The notes: generated by a model from the letters alone, not told the origin. A stretch of 64,000 nucleotides of DNA from Bacteroidales bacterium (GCA_017469425.1 JAFUGJ010000006.1:1-64000); one strand, 5' to 3'; positions 16,817-26,487 are shown, counted from the first letter of the stretch. Program-made: numbers and translations.

Positions 16817-19041
16817 CTATATCGAGTCTTTAAAGTATCAATCAGCGCTTCTACTATTTGTTCATTGTTTGGCGTTCTCTTAAGGTGTTTTGGGGCCTTA
16901 TCATAGAAGATTAAATTCTTCAAATGCTTAATACACTCGTTATTATCTTTAGGGACATCCTTAATGTGGTTGTCTTGTACGCGCTTAATGGCGTCAATGA
17001 TAATCCTTTCCACATCGGGATCACCAATTCGTAGTTCATTAACAATATCAAACAATCCCTTATCGGCCGCAAAGAACAACTCCGATTCATGTGCATAGTA
17101 CTCTTCAGAAAACAAATTTGAATCTGACGTGTGAATGGGATATATTTGAAGAGTATCTCTGAGAGCCTTAAGAGATTCGTCTCCAATTCCACGTATCCTT
17201 GATATTTGAGCTATGAACGCCTCATCAAGATGTTGCCCATGAGAGTATAAATCCAGAATCTGTTTAACCTGAGTGCTAGTAAGCGATTTCGCTTTCTTTC
17301 CATATCGAACAGATTCAAGTTTACTTCGCAATTCCTCATAGGGATCCAAATCCTTCGTGTATTTCTCGTGAGTTCCCGCCTCATTTGGCACATTCGTGTC
17401 TATTTGGGTAGCATATGAGGTCTCTGACAAGAGCTCTTTACCAAGAGACGGCTCGATGTTCATTACCTGGTCTCCGTATGATTTTTGGGTCTCCTCCACC
17501 TGTAATTGACCTTGCTCTGGGAATATGACGCTGAAGATATCTACCAGCAGTTCTTTCCTTAAAATACTGTTCGTAAATGTCTTGGGCAATTGCGAGTAAC
17601 CATATGCAGCACCATATAGACCCCATGCATATTTGTATTCCGATATCCCATTTTGTGAAAGATTGTCGGACAGTTTATCGATATCCGCCCCTTTCAAAGA
17701 GAAAACAGCGAAGGCCTGAAGAATGTCATGAGAATCTGACAGGACATCAAAAGGGGTACCATTCTGAATATTGCTAAGTAAAGCATTGGTGTATGCCCTA
17801 AATGATGAAGTGTTCCATTTCTCTTCATCAAATAAAGATTTAAGAATCTGACCGCCGAGTAAAGCAATCGAAAGGCTTGGTTTTTGGTCGGTATTATCTA
17901 AATGCTTCCCATCAATCAAAGCATTTAAAAACTTGTTATAAAAGTCCAACTTAACCTCATTGTCGGAAATCACTAATTCATGGCTATCTGATAAATGGAA
18001 TACGTCGTGGAGATTACTCTGAGACACCGAGGAAGATGATAAACTCCTTTCAACATCAGCAATGGCTTTATCCATCTCAGCCATCTTGACCGGCATAATG
18101 TCGGCGATTCTATTATTTCCGATAATGTCGTATAAGGTATACACGTTGAAAGGCTCTTTGGCACCTGCCCTCTGCATCAAACTCTGACTCAATCCAAGTT
18201 CCTCTATAATACTAAGGATAGTTGTTCTCAAAATAATTCCTTCATTTGCGCGCAGAGTTTTAGATGAGGCTAAATAAAAATCCAGCGCCTCCTTGTTTTT
18301 TATTGACACAGGATCGACTGATGGGAAAACTTCATAAAACTCCTTAATAACAGGTTCGAGAATACTCTCCTGTTCTTGAGATAGTCCTTTATTGGGTGAG
18401 TTTACTATCGCGGAGAAGATGTTCTTAATCTTTCGCGCGTCTTTTTTTAGGACAGCAAGCTCTGGGCTCTTCACTTGGTTCAATCCAGCAAAATAACAAA
18501 GAATAGCACCTTTAATCCTATCTATGCGTTCATCTCCAATTACAGTAGAGGCTTGAAGCCTGCAACCGGTTTTATCACAGTATGATTTATCCCACTTAAA
18601 CTCGAGAGCATGGTCAATCTGCTTGTGCCCGTAAAGATTGAACGTTTTATTCTCAAGGCTTTGTTCTGCTTGAATCAAGCATGTCTGATAGGCATTTTTC
18701 CCTTCATAAAGAAAAGATGCATTCAGAGGAGTGAAAAAAATTGTAGAATCACAAACATAGGTATCGACTTTATGCTTGGAACTAATCTTTTTGATTTGTA
18801 GACCAATATTATCAGTATCCAATGCAATCACGATTCTATAATTCTCCATACTCCCTTCAGCTACCTTATATGAAGGAATTCTTGAATACAAGAATATGGC
18901 CTCATCTGACGGACATGCAGGTACAGAGAAGAATCGTTTATTCCCCGTCTTCCTTAAGGGGTATAAAGCAGCAGGAGAAATCGAATCAGTGCTTAATATG
19001 TTATTCATGTTCAAGGAACATGTCGGGATATAAAGAATCAT
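16813..19041 (-). CDS. Unknown 742-aa protein with a C-terminal helix-hairpin-helix
   Basis: A large cytoplasmic protein without a recognisable catalytic motif. The first 270 residues mix strands and helices. The middle is helical. A helix-hairpin-helix-like motif (ISRIRGIGDESLKALRDTL, about residues 613-631) suggests DNA binding. It starts four bases after the helicase stop and overlaps the DUF1848 start by four bases, so it is the third gene of a four-gene operon with NERD-methyltransferase and UvrD-like proteins. An alternative start at MNNILST is 11 codons downstream. I do not recognise the family; its position suggests it is the specificity or effector part. Confidence 0.65.
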   Translation of the reverse strand: MILYIPTCSLNMNNILSTDSISPAALYPLRKTGNKRFFSVPACPSDEAIFLYSRIPSYKVAEGSMENYRIVIALDTDNIGLQIKKISSKHKVDTYVCDSTIFFTPLNASFLYEGKNAYQTCLIQAEQSLENKTFNLYGHKQIDHALEFKWDKSYCDKTGCRLQASTVIGDERIDRIKGAILCYFAGLNQVKSPELAVLKKDARKIKNIFSAIVNSPNKGLSQEQESILEPVIKEFYEVFPSVDPVSIKNKEALDFYLASSKTLRANEGIILRTTILSIIEELGLSQSLMQRAGAKEPFNVYTLYDIIGNNRIADIMPVKMAEMDKAIADVERSLSSSSVSQSNLHDVFHLSDSHELVISDNEVKLDFYNKFLNALIDGKHLDNTDQKPSLSIALLGGQILKSLFDEEKWNTSSFRAYTNALLSNIQNGTPFDVLSDSHDILQAFAVFSLKGADIDKLSDNLSQNGISEYKYAWGLYGAAYGYSQLPKTFTNSILRKELLVDIFSVIFPEQGQLQVEETQKSYGDQVMNIEPSLGKELLSETSYATQIDTNVPNEAGTHEKYTKDLDPYEELRSKLESVRYGKKAKSLTSTQVKQILDLYSHGQHLDEAFIAQISRIRGIGDESLKALRDTLQIYPIHTSDSNLFSEEYYAHESELFFAADKGLFDIVNELRIGDPDVERIIIDAIKRVQDNHIKDVPKDNNECIKHLKNLIFYDKAPKHLKRTPNNEQIVEALIDTLKTRYR

Positions 19042-19045
19042 AATA

Positions 19046-20107
19046 CTACAGAGTTATAGTTGAAGCACTTTGCAATGATGTATCATATAAACTCCGGGGA
19101 ATAGGATCGAAGAAACTGGACAGATTCCCTGTGTGCATTATGTATAGCATCCCGTAGGTCCGTGTAATAGCAACATATAGAGGATTGCGCTCATCCTCAT
19201 TTTCAGCCACACAGTCTGGTACGAAGACGTTCTCGAACTGGAGTCCTTTCGAACTGTGGTAAGTCATCAGTTTAGGATTGTCAGATGTGAAGTCCAAATC
19301 CATCTGACGGCCATATTTCGCTTCCACAGTCAGGCCCTTGTTGCTTAAATAACGGTACGCATATTCGACATCCTCATTATGCCGGAACAGTATTCCCACA
19401 TCTTCCAGGGGCTTGTTTCTAATGATACTGGCGATGGCATCCAACTCTGCGTCACGGGAAGCGTATCGTAAGATTTTAGGTTTATCTGTCCCTTCAATGG
19501 TACACCGCTTCTCAAGCTCATCGCGTTCGGAATTGATATACTCAGCCACCCTTGCAATCTTTTTGGGCAATCTATGGTTAAAGACCAACGGCTCCATCGG
19601 ATACTTTGTCATACTTTGGATCTCTTCCATAGAAAGAGGTTCTTTCTCGGGATTAAACTTATAAAGCTGTTGAGCCGAATCACCATAGAGAAGCAACGCT
19701 TTTCTGGCATACTTGCGGAAGATCTCAATATCCCCACGAGAGAAATCCTGGGCTTCGTCGACTATGATATAATCATAATAGCCGACCTTCCAGCCACCTC
19801 TAACAAACCCTGTATCCGTCTTGGTCCATGAAAAGCAACTATCGAAATTCTTGACATTGTTGTCATTCAGTCCGACTGTAGTAATCCCGTCCTCCATATA
19901 CTGCCGGAGTGCTTTCGTATAAACAACATAAAGATACGACCCCATCCCTTTCTCCTGGAATTGCTTTGCTTTCCAAAGTGCAAGAATCGATTTTCCACTC
20001 CCAGCGCAGCCCTTGACTATGAAGGAATTATCAGTCCGTTTATTTATGACCTGAACTTGATAATCGTCAAGTTCGGAGTCTTTTACGTAAAAACTTCTTT
20101 TTGCCAT
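19046..20107 (-). CDS. Compact UvrD-like superfamily 1 helicase/ATPase
   Basis: A 353-aa protein with SF1 motifs: Walker A GCAGSGKS (33-40), motif II VDEAQD (116-121), motif III GDSAQQL (142-148), motif IV-like NHRLP (177-181), motif V TYHSSKGLQFE (282-292) and motif VI YVAITR (311-316). It is half the length of UvrD or Rep because the 1B and 2B insertions are essentially absent, as in small UvrD/DUF2075-like ATPases found in defence and plasmid loci. It lies between the NERD-methyltransferase (28-base gap) and the 742-aa protein (4-base gap). Confidence 0.85.
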   Translation of the reverse strand: MAKRSFYVKDSELDDYQVQVINKRTDNSFIVKGCAGSGKSILALWKAKQFQEKGMGSYLYVVYTKALRQYMEDGITTVGLNDNNVKNFDSCFSWTKTDTGFVRGGWKVGYYDYIIVDEAQDFSRGDIEIFRKYARKALLLYGDSAQQLYKFNPEKEPLSMEEIQSMTKYPMEPLVFNHRLPKKIARVAEYINSERDELEKRCTIEGTDKPKILRYASRDAELDAIASIIRNKPLEDVGILFRHNEDVEYAYRYLSNKGLTVEAKYGRQMDLDFTSDNPKLMTYHSSKGLQFENVFVPDCVAENEDERNPLYVAITRTYGMLYIMHTGNLSSFFDPIPRSLYDTSLQSASTITL

Positions 20108-20135
20108 ATTATGCTTTTTATATTATTCAAAAACG

Positions 20136-22217
20136 TTAAACGCTGCCCAACTTGTATGGATCGACTTCTCCATCGAAGCTATTGGTAAAAGGGCATATCG
20201 TTCCCTCATATACTGACATTCTTTTATTTGGAAAGACAAGTCCCAAACTTTGAACGAACTCCTTTCTGGCTATCAAGCGATACGAGACTCTGCACTTATC
20301 GCTGCTCCTTCGAGAATGAGAAACAGAGAATTCCTTCTGCTGGAAACACCGCGAATCCTGGCATATTGGGCCAAAATGAGAGCAGCAAATCGGAACCAAC
20401 ACTTCAAAGTCACATTCTTCACGCATCAATCTGTTCAACTGCTCACTCATCATGTGGGGGAAAAACAAAGAAGAATGAAGCGGCTTGGTTGTTACGTCAA
20501 GTATATAGCAAACTCCAGATTCGGTCAACTTGGGCAGGAAGGTCTTGCAAAAGTCATAATAGGAATTATCCCGGTTTCCGCTCCCACTGGAGATAATTTC
20601 ACCAATCATCTTGCTGGAAACGATGAAGTCGAATTCCTGAATAGGCCAATCGGAAAGGCAGTCAGTCGAGAAACCGTCGAAAACGGTTTGCTTGACATAG
20701 AGATGAGCACTGCATCTTGTCGAGACACAAAATCTATCGAAAACTGATTTAAAAATAGAGAGCGCATGCGAATTCCCATCTACTGCGTATACGTATATGT
20801 CATTATTAAACTGAGTGAAGTTCCTCAGTAATGCCGTCAGTAAACCAATTATGTCTCCGCCTGTACCACAGCCAATGGAGAGAATCTTTAGTGAGTCTTT
20901 TCGCTCAAGGCAAGAATGGTATGAGTCTATAGAAAAGAGATTGTCGAAGATGCAGAAAGAATCTGCATAACTCCTGGGGAAATAGGTCCCCAGATATACG
21001 AGATTGTCATCTTGAGATGAATGGAGATTGAACTCGAACTTCTCGTGGTCAGCGTTCCAACGACCTTTTAATTCCTCATATATGAAGTGGTCCAGCCATG
21101 AGGGCAGCCTCGTGGATGTTTTCAGACGATTCTGTGCTAAGCGAGATTCAGGATAATCTATTCGTTCAGGAACTGTGTCACCTGAAACACTATCTAAGTT
21201 TTTTTCGATTGGTTCTCCATCGAACCAATATACTATTCCATCACGTTCGAAAACCGGCCGTGATAAAAAATTCTCTATCTTCTTCTTGAATTCGACACAA
21301 GGTGAGGCAACTAGAAACTCATTAGTTACTATAGATGATTCAACCCACGATGGAACTGGGTTATTCTTCACGTCAAATATCTCAAAACGGCCATTAATAC
21401 CAAGAGCAGAGAAGACTTGCTCTATATAGGAAACAAAAGTATGCTGTGAGTCATCCTGCTGATGATTCATAGGGAGAGCAGCTGGTGACTTGTTGTCATC
21501 AGAAATCGAACTCTCCTCGAATACGGGAGCCGGATTATCATCTGGGAATAATTCCACTTCCACAGGATCTTGAGTGTTTGTGACTTCGGCGTTTATGTCC
21601 TTTAATACTTCAACGTTCGAATATCTTACACACAGCCAACTAGGATCTAGAGCCAATCGGTCGACAATTCGCTCAAAATCTTCTCTTTGTAGGTCGCAGT
21701 CTGATGAAACAATCAGATCAAGTTCATCAATAAAGCTCCGCTCATCACAAACACGCAACCATTTAATATGTGGACTAATGCGGTTCTCAATAGATGCTGG
21801 CCGGTGAAAAACAATCATCGATGCCAACTTATTAGCCTGTTTAGGTGTCAGGGCCCCAGTCTCAGATAATATAGGGCGGCAAGCATTTCGGTTGATTTTC
21901 GCTTGTGTATAAGGATTTTTCTTTCCAGAGCCGCCCTTAATAACTGAACGCTGGCCGCTTTCTTCAGAAATCCAGTCGCCATTCTCCGCTGCAGTAATTC
22001 TTCCACCGTAATCCTTGAACTCAACAACCGCAACACCCTCGTCTTTTATAATGATACCGTCAAGTTCAACATCACCAAGGTTGAAATTCCCGATAAAGAT
22101 GCAAAACTCGTCAGGGGAAGAATAGTATCTCTCCTTAAGTAGCTGGCAAAGATTCCTAAATTCTTCCCGCTCGTGGGTCTGGTCATAGTTCCTTGGCCTG
22201 TATACGAGTAGCGGCAT
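20136..22217 (-). CDS. NERD nuclease-like domain fused to a class I SAM methyltransferase
   Basis: A 693-aa fusion. Residues about 10-125 match the NERD (nuclease-related) domain: GDVELDG with Asp53, then VVEFK with Glu66 and Lys68, the D...ExK layout of PD-(D/E)xK nucleases. Residues 200-440 are a linker with acidic, low-complexity parts. Residues about 440-600 are a Rossmann methyltransferase: motif I LSIGCGTGGD (446-455) and an acidic motif II in YAVDGN (477-482). No (D/N)PPY motif is seen, so DNA adenine or cytosine-N4 methylation is not indicated and the substrate is open. It is the first gene of a minus-strand operon with a helicase, an HhH protein and a DUF1848 protein. Confidence 0.75.
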   Translation of the reverse strand: MPLLVYRPRNYDQTHEREEFRNLCQLLKERYYSSPDEFCIFIGNFNLGDVELDGIIIKDEGVAVVEFKDYGGRITAAENGDWISEESGQRSVIKGGSGKKNPYTQAKINRNACRPILSETGALTPKQANKLASMIVFHRPASIENRISPHIKWLRVCDERSFIDELDLIVSSDCDLQREDFERIVDRLALDPSWLCVRYSNVEVLKDINAEVTNTQDPVEVELFPDDNPAPVFEESSISDDNKSPAALPMNHQQDDSQHTFVSYIEQVFSALGINGRFEIFDVKNNPVPSWVESSIVTNEFLVASPCVEFKKKIENFLSRPVFERDGIVYWFDGEPIEKNLDSVSGDTVPERIDYPESRLAQNRLKTSTRLPSWLDHFIYEELKGRWNADHEKFEFNLHSSQDDNLVYLGTYFPRSYADSFCIFDNLFSIDSYHSCLERKDSLKILSIGCGTGGDIIGLLTALLRNFTQFNNDIYVYAVDGNSHALSIFKSVFDRFCVSTRCSAHLYVKQTVFDGFSTDCLSDWPIQEFDFIVSSKMIGEIISSGSGNRDNSYYDFCKTFLPKLTESGVCYILDVTTKPLHSSLFFPHMMSEQLNRLMREECDFEVLVPICCSHFGPICQDSRCFQQKEFSVSHSRRSSDKCRVSYRLIARKEFVQSLGLVFPNKRMSVYEGTICPFTNSFDGEVDPYKLGSV

Positions 22218-22241
22218 TATTTATCATCTGGCTTAAGACTA

Positions 22242-22249
22242 CAAATTTA
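22242..22249 (-). promoter_or_regulatory. -7 box for the NERD-methyltransferase operon
   Basis: Reads TAAATTTG on the minus strand, a perfect TAnnTTTG match, 25 bases upstream of the ATG at 22217. It is the best candidate promoter for the minus-strand block reaching to 15770 or further. Confidence 0.5.
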
Positions 22250-22297
22250 CCTTTTTTCTTTTACATGGGGAAATGAAAACTTTATTTTCAGATGCGG

Positions 22298-22331
22298 TTG
22301 TAAGAAAATGGCCCCTGTGAGTATTAGTTTG
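22298..22331 (+). promoter_or_regulatory. Putative promoter for the TPR-retropepsin operon
   Basis: TTGTAAGAA (22298-22306) and a -7-like TTAGTTTG (22324-22331), with the same 26-base start-to-start distance as the sigma-gene promoter. Leader of about 110 bases to the ATG at 22451. Confidence 0.4.
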
Positions 22332-22450
22332 TAGCCAATTCAACTGCATCATGAATTCATTTTTATATAGGGACACCGCAACAATCATCCAGTTACTTTA
22401 TTAGTAAGAACGACATTAAGATATAGACAAACTGCAAACTTTCACGCACA

Positions 22451-24514
22451 ATGAAGCGCATCCTAACCCTGCTGTCAGCAGTAGTTTTGCTGACGCTCCT
22501 GGGCGGCAACGCGTACGCCCAGAAAACAAAGACTGAAAACGATTACAACCTCAAGAAGGCCTATGAGGTCCTGAACGAGGATAAAGACGAGTCCAAGGCG
22601 CTGGACCTGGTGACCAAGCAGCTCCGGGAGACTCCGGACAAAGTGGACGCCCTCGTACTCCGCGTGCGGCTGCTTCGCCGCAAGCGCGAGTTCGGCCAGG
22701 CTCTCCAGGACATCAATCATGCTCTGAAAGTGAACAAGCCCAAGAAGACCGAGGTCGCGAATTCAACACTTCACTGGTGGAAGGCGTATATCTATCAGGA
22801 TATGCGGGATAAGGAGAATGCTGTGGCATCCTTCAAGACCGCGTACGAACTTGCCAAGAAAGATAACAAGGAAAACCTACAGAGCATTGCGTTTGACTAT
22901 GCCCAGGCGCTGTACTACGTGGATGACTATACTGGCGCCGATGCTATCTACCGTGAGATGCTGAAGGAGAACGAAGCGGATAAGGGGGCAATGGTTGGCC
23001 TTGCCCGTAATATGATTGAGCGCAAGGAGTATAAGGAGGCCGTGGAACTGCTGGAGAAATGCCGGAGGTATGATGCCGACTATGCTGAGGTGTATCGTTT
23101 CCTGATGCAGGCGTACAAGGGACTTGGTGAGGAAACAAAAGCCATCGACGCCGGCCTTGATTGGTTCGACAAGAATGACGATGCCCAGACAGACTCTATC
23201 TTTGTGGTCCTTGCCAAGCGTCCCAACTATTCCGAAGCCGGGATCAAGACCAGGGCAAAGAAGAGTGAAAATCCCTTCACGTGGAAGGCTTTCCTTTGCC
23301 AGTACTACGAGCATCTGCACAAATATGCTGAGGCAGTGAAGCTCTACGATGAAATGGAGGCCGAGTATGGCCACTACGATGCTATCAATGTTTATCGCTC
23401 CAACTGTTATAGCGAGCTTGGTCTGAATGAACTGGCCATTGCCGACATTTCCAAGGCGATGGAGAAGGAGCCTGACTGGGATGACTTCTGCCGCAGGGGC
23501 GATTACTACCGTCTGGCGGGGAATTTGGAAGCCGCCATTACAGACTTCACGGCAGCCATTGAGGATGAGCCGCGCTTTGCCTATCCTTACTACAAGAGAG
23601 GCTGGTGTTATGAGATGAAAGGAGATTTGAAAAAGGCTCTCGCCGAGTATAATCTGGGCATTGAGATGGATGAAAACTATCCTTACATCTATCTGATGCG
23701 TGGAGAAGTCCTTCAGTCGCAGGGTAACAAGACCGAGGCTGAAGCTGACTTTGAAACCGTTCTTCAGAAAGATACTATTGCCCAAAGTGGCAGTTGCCGC
23801 CAGTATGCACTTCACTTCCTTGGAAGAGACAAGGAGGCCGAAGAGTGGATGGATAAGATTATCGAGTCTGACCCCGACGACGCCGGACATTATTATGACC
23901 GGGCATGCCTATACTCCCGAATGGGGCGCCTCGACGAGTCGGTGGCTGCACTCCGAACCGCCTTTGAGAAGGGCTATCGCAGCTTCTCCCACATCCGCCT
24001 GGATGATGATATGGATGCAGTCCGTAACTTGCCGGCGTTCAAAGCACTGATTGAGGATTATGAGGCAAAGCATGCTGCCTATTTGAAAGAGTTCGAATTA
24101 ACATTGCCGGACAAGGAAGAATCCACCACGGAGATTGCTGTAAAACGCAACCCGGGAGGCACATTCGAGATTCCCTGCGACATAAACGGGTTGCCACTGC
24201 AAATGATATTCGACACTGGCGCTTCGGATGTCACCATTTCCTCCGTGGAAGCCAACTTCATGTTCAAGAACGGCTATCTGGCTGAAAAAGATATCAAAGG
24301 CAAGCGCTATTACCAGATTGCCAATGGCCAATTGAGCGAAGGTACTGTCATAACCCTGCGTGAGGTGAAGATTGGCGATGCTATCCTTCATAATGTGGAT
24401 GCGTCCGTTGTCAAGAGCCAGAAGGCACCGCTGCTCTTTGGGCAGAGTGCGATGGAACGCTTCGGTACCATCACCATCGACAACCAGAACAACAAACTCA
24501 TCATCAAGCACTAG
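22451..24514 (+). CDS. Secreted TPR protein with C-terminal retropepsin-like aspartyl protease domain
   Basis: A 687-aa protein with a signal peptide (1-23, ending NAYAQ), about ten TPR-type helical repeats (about residues 30-540) and a C-terminal retroviral-type aspartyl protease domain (about 565-687). The protease carries the catalytic FDTGAS motif (about residues 579-584) and a later LLFGQSAMERFGTITID segment matching the family's second conserved part (usual form ILG...L). Such clan AA domains dimerise to form the active site. It probably works in the periplasm. It leads a run with two membrane proteins and an MreB paralogue at gaps of 1-5 bases or with overlap, suggesting an envelope-associated process. 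Confidence 0.85.
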   Translation: MKRILTLLSAVVLLTLLGGNAYAQKTKTENDYNLKKAYEVLNEDKDESKALDLVTKQLRETPDKVDALVLRVRLLRRKREFGQALQDINHALKVNKPKKTEVANSTLHWWKAYIYQDMRDKENAVASFKTAYELAKKDNKENLQSIAFDYAQALYYVDDYTGADAIYREMLKENEADKGAMVGLARNMIERKEYKEAVELLEKCRRYDADYAEVYRFLMQAYKGLGEETKAIDAGLDWFDKNDDAQTDSIFVVLAKRPNYSEAGIKTRAKKSENPFTWKAFLCQYYEHLHKYAEAVKLYDEMEAEYGHYDAINVYRSNCYSELGLNELAIADISKAMEKEPDWDDFCRRGDYYRLAGNLEAAITDFTAAIEDEPRFAYPYYKRGWCYEMKGDLKKALAEYNLGIEMDENYPYIYLMRGEVLQSQGNKTEAEADFETVLQKDTIAQSGSCRQYALHFLGRDKEAEEWMDKIIESDPDDAGHYYDRACLYSRMGRLDESVAALRTAFEKGYRSFSHIRLDDDMDAVRNLPAFKALIEDYEAKHAAYLKEFELTLPDKEESTTEIAVKRNPGGTFEIPCDINGLPLQMIFDTGASDVTISSVEANFMFKNGYLAEKDIKGKRYYQIANGQLSEGTVITLREVKIGDAILHNVDASVVKSQKAPLLFGQSAMERFGTITIDNQNNKLIIKH

Positions 24515-24519
24515 GCGGT

Positions 24520-24984
24520 ATGGATACTCTCTTCTATTTTATCCTTATTACGGTAGCAGCCCTTGCCCTGGTTTTCATCTTCTCCAAAATGAAATCCGGC
24601 AAAAGTGAAGTCGAAGACACTGCACCCCTGTGGCCCGTATATGAACGCCTCTCCTTCCGGGAAGCCATGGACAGGACCTGGGAACTGTTCGAAAATCCTT
24701 GCACGCCGGACATCGCGGAACTGGCTTTAGGCAAGATTGGCTGTCAAATCTCTGCTGACATCGGTGGAGATGTGCCCGGTTTGATGGTGACATTCGCCGA
24801 TCCGGCAAACAATTCCGGACGGACTCTTTCCGGAGTATTGGTAGAGAAAGCAACGGTGGAAGGCAACCTCTATCTTATTCTTTTTCCTCTTCCGGCAGAC
24901 AAAGCTCAAATCGAGTCAGAAATTCGGGAAGTCTTCAATATCACAGAAACAGACACTGTCAACTTCTGTATATGGAAAGCATAA
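24520..24984 (+). CDS. Hypothetical single-pass membrane protein, 154 aa
   Basis: One N-terminal membrane helix (about residues 3-22) followed by a mixed alpha/beta soluble domain ending FNITETDTVNFCIWKA. No known motif. Starts five bases after the TPR-retropepsin stop and overlaps the start of the next membrane protein. Confidence 0.65.
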   Translation: MDTLFYFILITVAALALVFIFSKMKSGKSEVEDTAPLWPVYERLSFREAMDRTWELFENPCTPDIAELALGKIGCQISADIGGDVPGLMVTFADPANNSGRTLSGVLVEKATVEGNLYLILFPLPADKAQIESEIREVFNITETDTVNFCIWKA

Positions 24985-25448
24985 TGGGACAACTTAGTTT
25001 CATTGAAAGAGCCTGCGCATTCTGCTATACGGCATTTACTACCGTAAAAGACCGTCTTCTGTGGGGTCCTATTGTTCCGGAACACCCGGATATGGAACTG
25101 ATGATGGATACTATCTTGGTCAATGCTGAGCCACTGATGGTCATTATTACGATATACTTCGTGGGCCAATTCGCTTTCTCAGAGATTGCACAGAAACTTG
25201 GAGCTCAAGCATGGTTCCGCGGGATTGCCGCTGTTCCTTGTATTATTTGCTTTCTGGGCTATTTCAGCAGGCTGTTCACGATGCGTATGTTCGGGCTCGC
25301 TATCAACTATGTTTTTTACAGCCCGCTTATGTGGTTCACCGTTCAGCCGATAACCATCTACTTGATTATATTCTGCTCCCGATTAATCAAGGAGCGCCGG
25401 AAAAGCAAAGAGGATAGAAGAACTTGGAAAGAACTCGCAAAGATATAA
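24972..25448 (+). CDS. Hypothetical multi-pass membrane protein, 158 aa
   Basis: Three or so membrane helices (about residues 50-70, 76-98 and 110-138) and a basic, cytoplasmic C-terminus (SRLIKERRKSKEDRRTW). Two starts are possible: 24972, or the ATG at 24984 in a TAATG overlap with the preceding stop. Its stop is three bases before the MreB paralogue, a spacing that suggests joint function as its membrane anchor; that is inference. Confidence 0.65.
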   Translation: MESIMGQLSFIERACAFCYTAFTTVKDRLLWGPIVPEHPDMELMMDTILVNAEPLMVIITIYFVGQFAFSEIAQKLGAQAWFRGIAAVPCIICFLGYFSRLFTMRMFGLAINYVFYSPLMWFTVQPITIYLIIFCSRLIKERRKSKEDRRTWKELAKI

Positions 25449-25451
25449 GAT

Positions 25452-26486
25452 ATGGCATTTTTCAGACAAGAGTTGGCCATTGACCTGGGCACGGCCAATA
25501 CAGTGATATTCAAAGACGACAACATCATCCTTGATGAGCCCAGCATCATAGCCCTTGAGACGAAAACCGACAAGTTGGTTGCAATCGGCACAACGGCTCA
25601 ATACTACGAGGAGCATACCCCTCCGAGGCTATACACCATACGCCCGATGATGAACGGCGTGATTGCAGACTACGATGCGGCCGAGAAGATGCTGACCGGA
25701 TTCATTAAGAAGGCTACCGGTCAGCAGAAAGGGCTGCTCCGCAGGTTATTCAAGCCGGCCTTGAAGATTGTTATCGGCATCCCTGGTGGAAGCACGCCTG
25801 TGGATATGCGTTCCATTCGTGATTCTGCCTCGCACGCCGGTGCCCACGACCTCTTCATGATTTATGAGCCGATGGCATCCGCGATGGGCATCGGCATCGA
25901 TGTCATGGAACCCAACGGCAATATGATTGTTGATATTGGCGGCGGAACCACCGAAATTGCTGTTATATCGCTCGGCGGTATTGTGGAATCATCCAGTATC
26001 CACGTGGCCGGGAACGAGATAACGACGGATATTATCGATTACCTTGGGCAGCAGCATAACATCAGCATCGGGAGAACCACAGCCGAACAAATCAAGTTCT
26101 CCGTCGGGTCAGTTCTTCCTGAACTTCCTACGGACGAAGAGCCGGAACCATACATGGTTGAAGGGAAAAATCTGGTGACAGCCCATCCTGCGACGGCAGC
26201 CATTTCCTATAAGGAGATATCCTCCTGTATTGACAAGACTATATCAAAGATTGAGAGTGAGATTATCAAGGTCCTGCAGCGGACACCGCCGGAACTGTAC
26301 TCCAATATTGTTCGGAACGGTATCTGGCTGGCAGGTGGCGGCTCGCTCCTACGTGGCATTGCTCAGCGTTTTACGGAGAAAGTAAACATAGAGTTTCACG
26401 TTGCAGAGGACCCTCTCAAGGCTGTCGCACGCGGTACGTGTCTGGCTCTGAAAGGAACAGACCATTATCCATTCTTGATGCGGTAA
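25452..26486 (+). CDS. MreB-family actin-like protein (paralogue)
   Basis: A 344-aa actin-fold protein: phosphate-1 motif DLGTANT (residues 10-16), NGVIADYDAAEKML (about 67-80), connect region IYEPMASAMGIGI (about 137-149), phosphate-2 VDIGGGTTEIAVISLGG (about 158-174) and adenosine motif LAGGGSLLRGI (about 297-307). It is more divergent than a housekeeping MreB and lacks the mreC-mreD-rodA neighbourhood; instead it sits among small membrane proteins and before dnaB. It may form a second, specialised filament. Whether a standard mreB exists elsewhere cannot be seen. Confidence 0.88.
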   Translation: MAFFRQELAIDLGTANTVIFKDDNIILDEPSIIALETKTDKLVAIGTTAQYYEEHTPPRLYTIRPMMNGVIADYDAAEKMLTGFIKKATGQQKGLLRRLFKPALKIVIGIPGGSTPVDMRSIRDSASHAGAHDLFMIYEPMASAMGIGIDVMEPNGNMIVDIGGGTTEIAVISLGGIVESSSIHVAGNEITTDIIDYLGQQHNISIGRTTAEQIKFSVGSVLPELPTDEEPEPYMVEGKNLVTAHPATAAISYKEISSCIDKTISKIESEIIKVLQRTPPELYSNIVRNGIWLAGGGSLLRGIAQRFTEKVNIEFHVAEDPLKAVARGTCLALKGTDHYPFLMR

Positions 26487-26487
26487 T

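Noticed and set aside
22218..22450. Attachment site or tRNA at the right edge of the island
   Set aside because: No tRNA-like fold and no repeat shared with the left edge could be found by reading.
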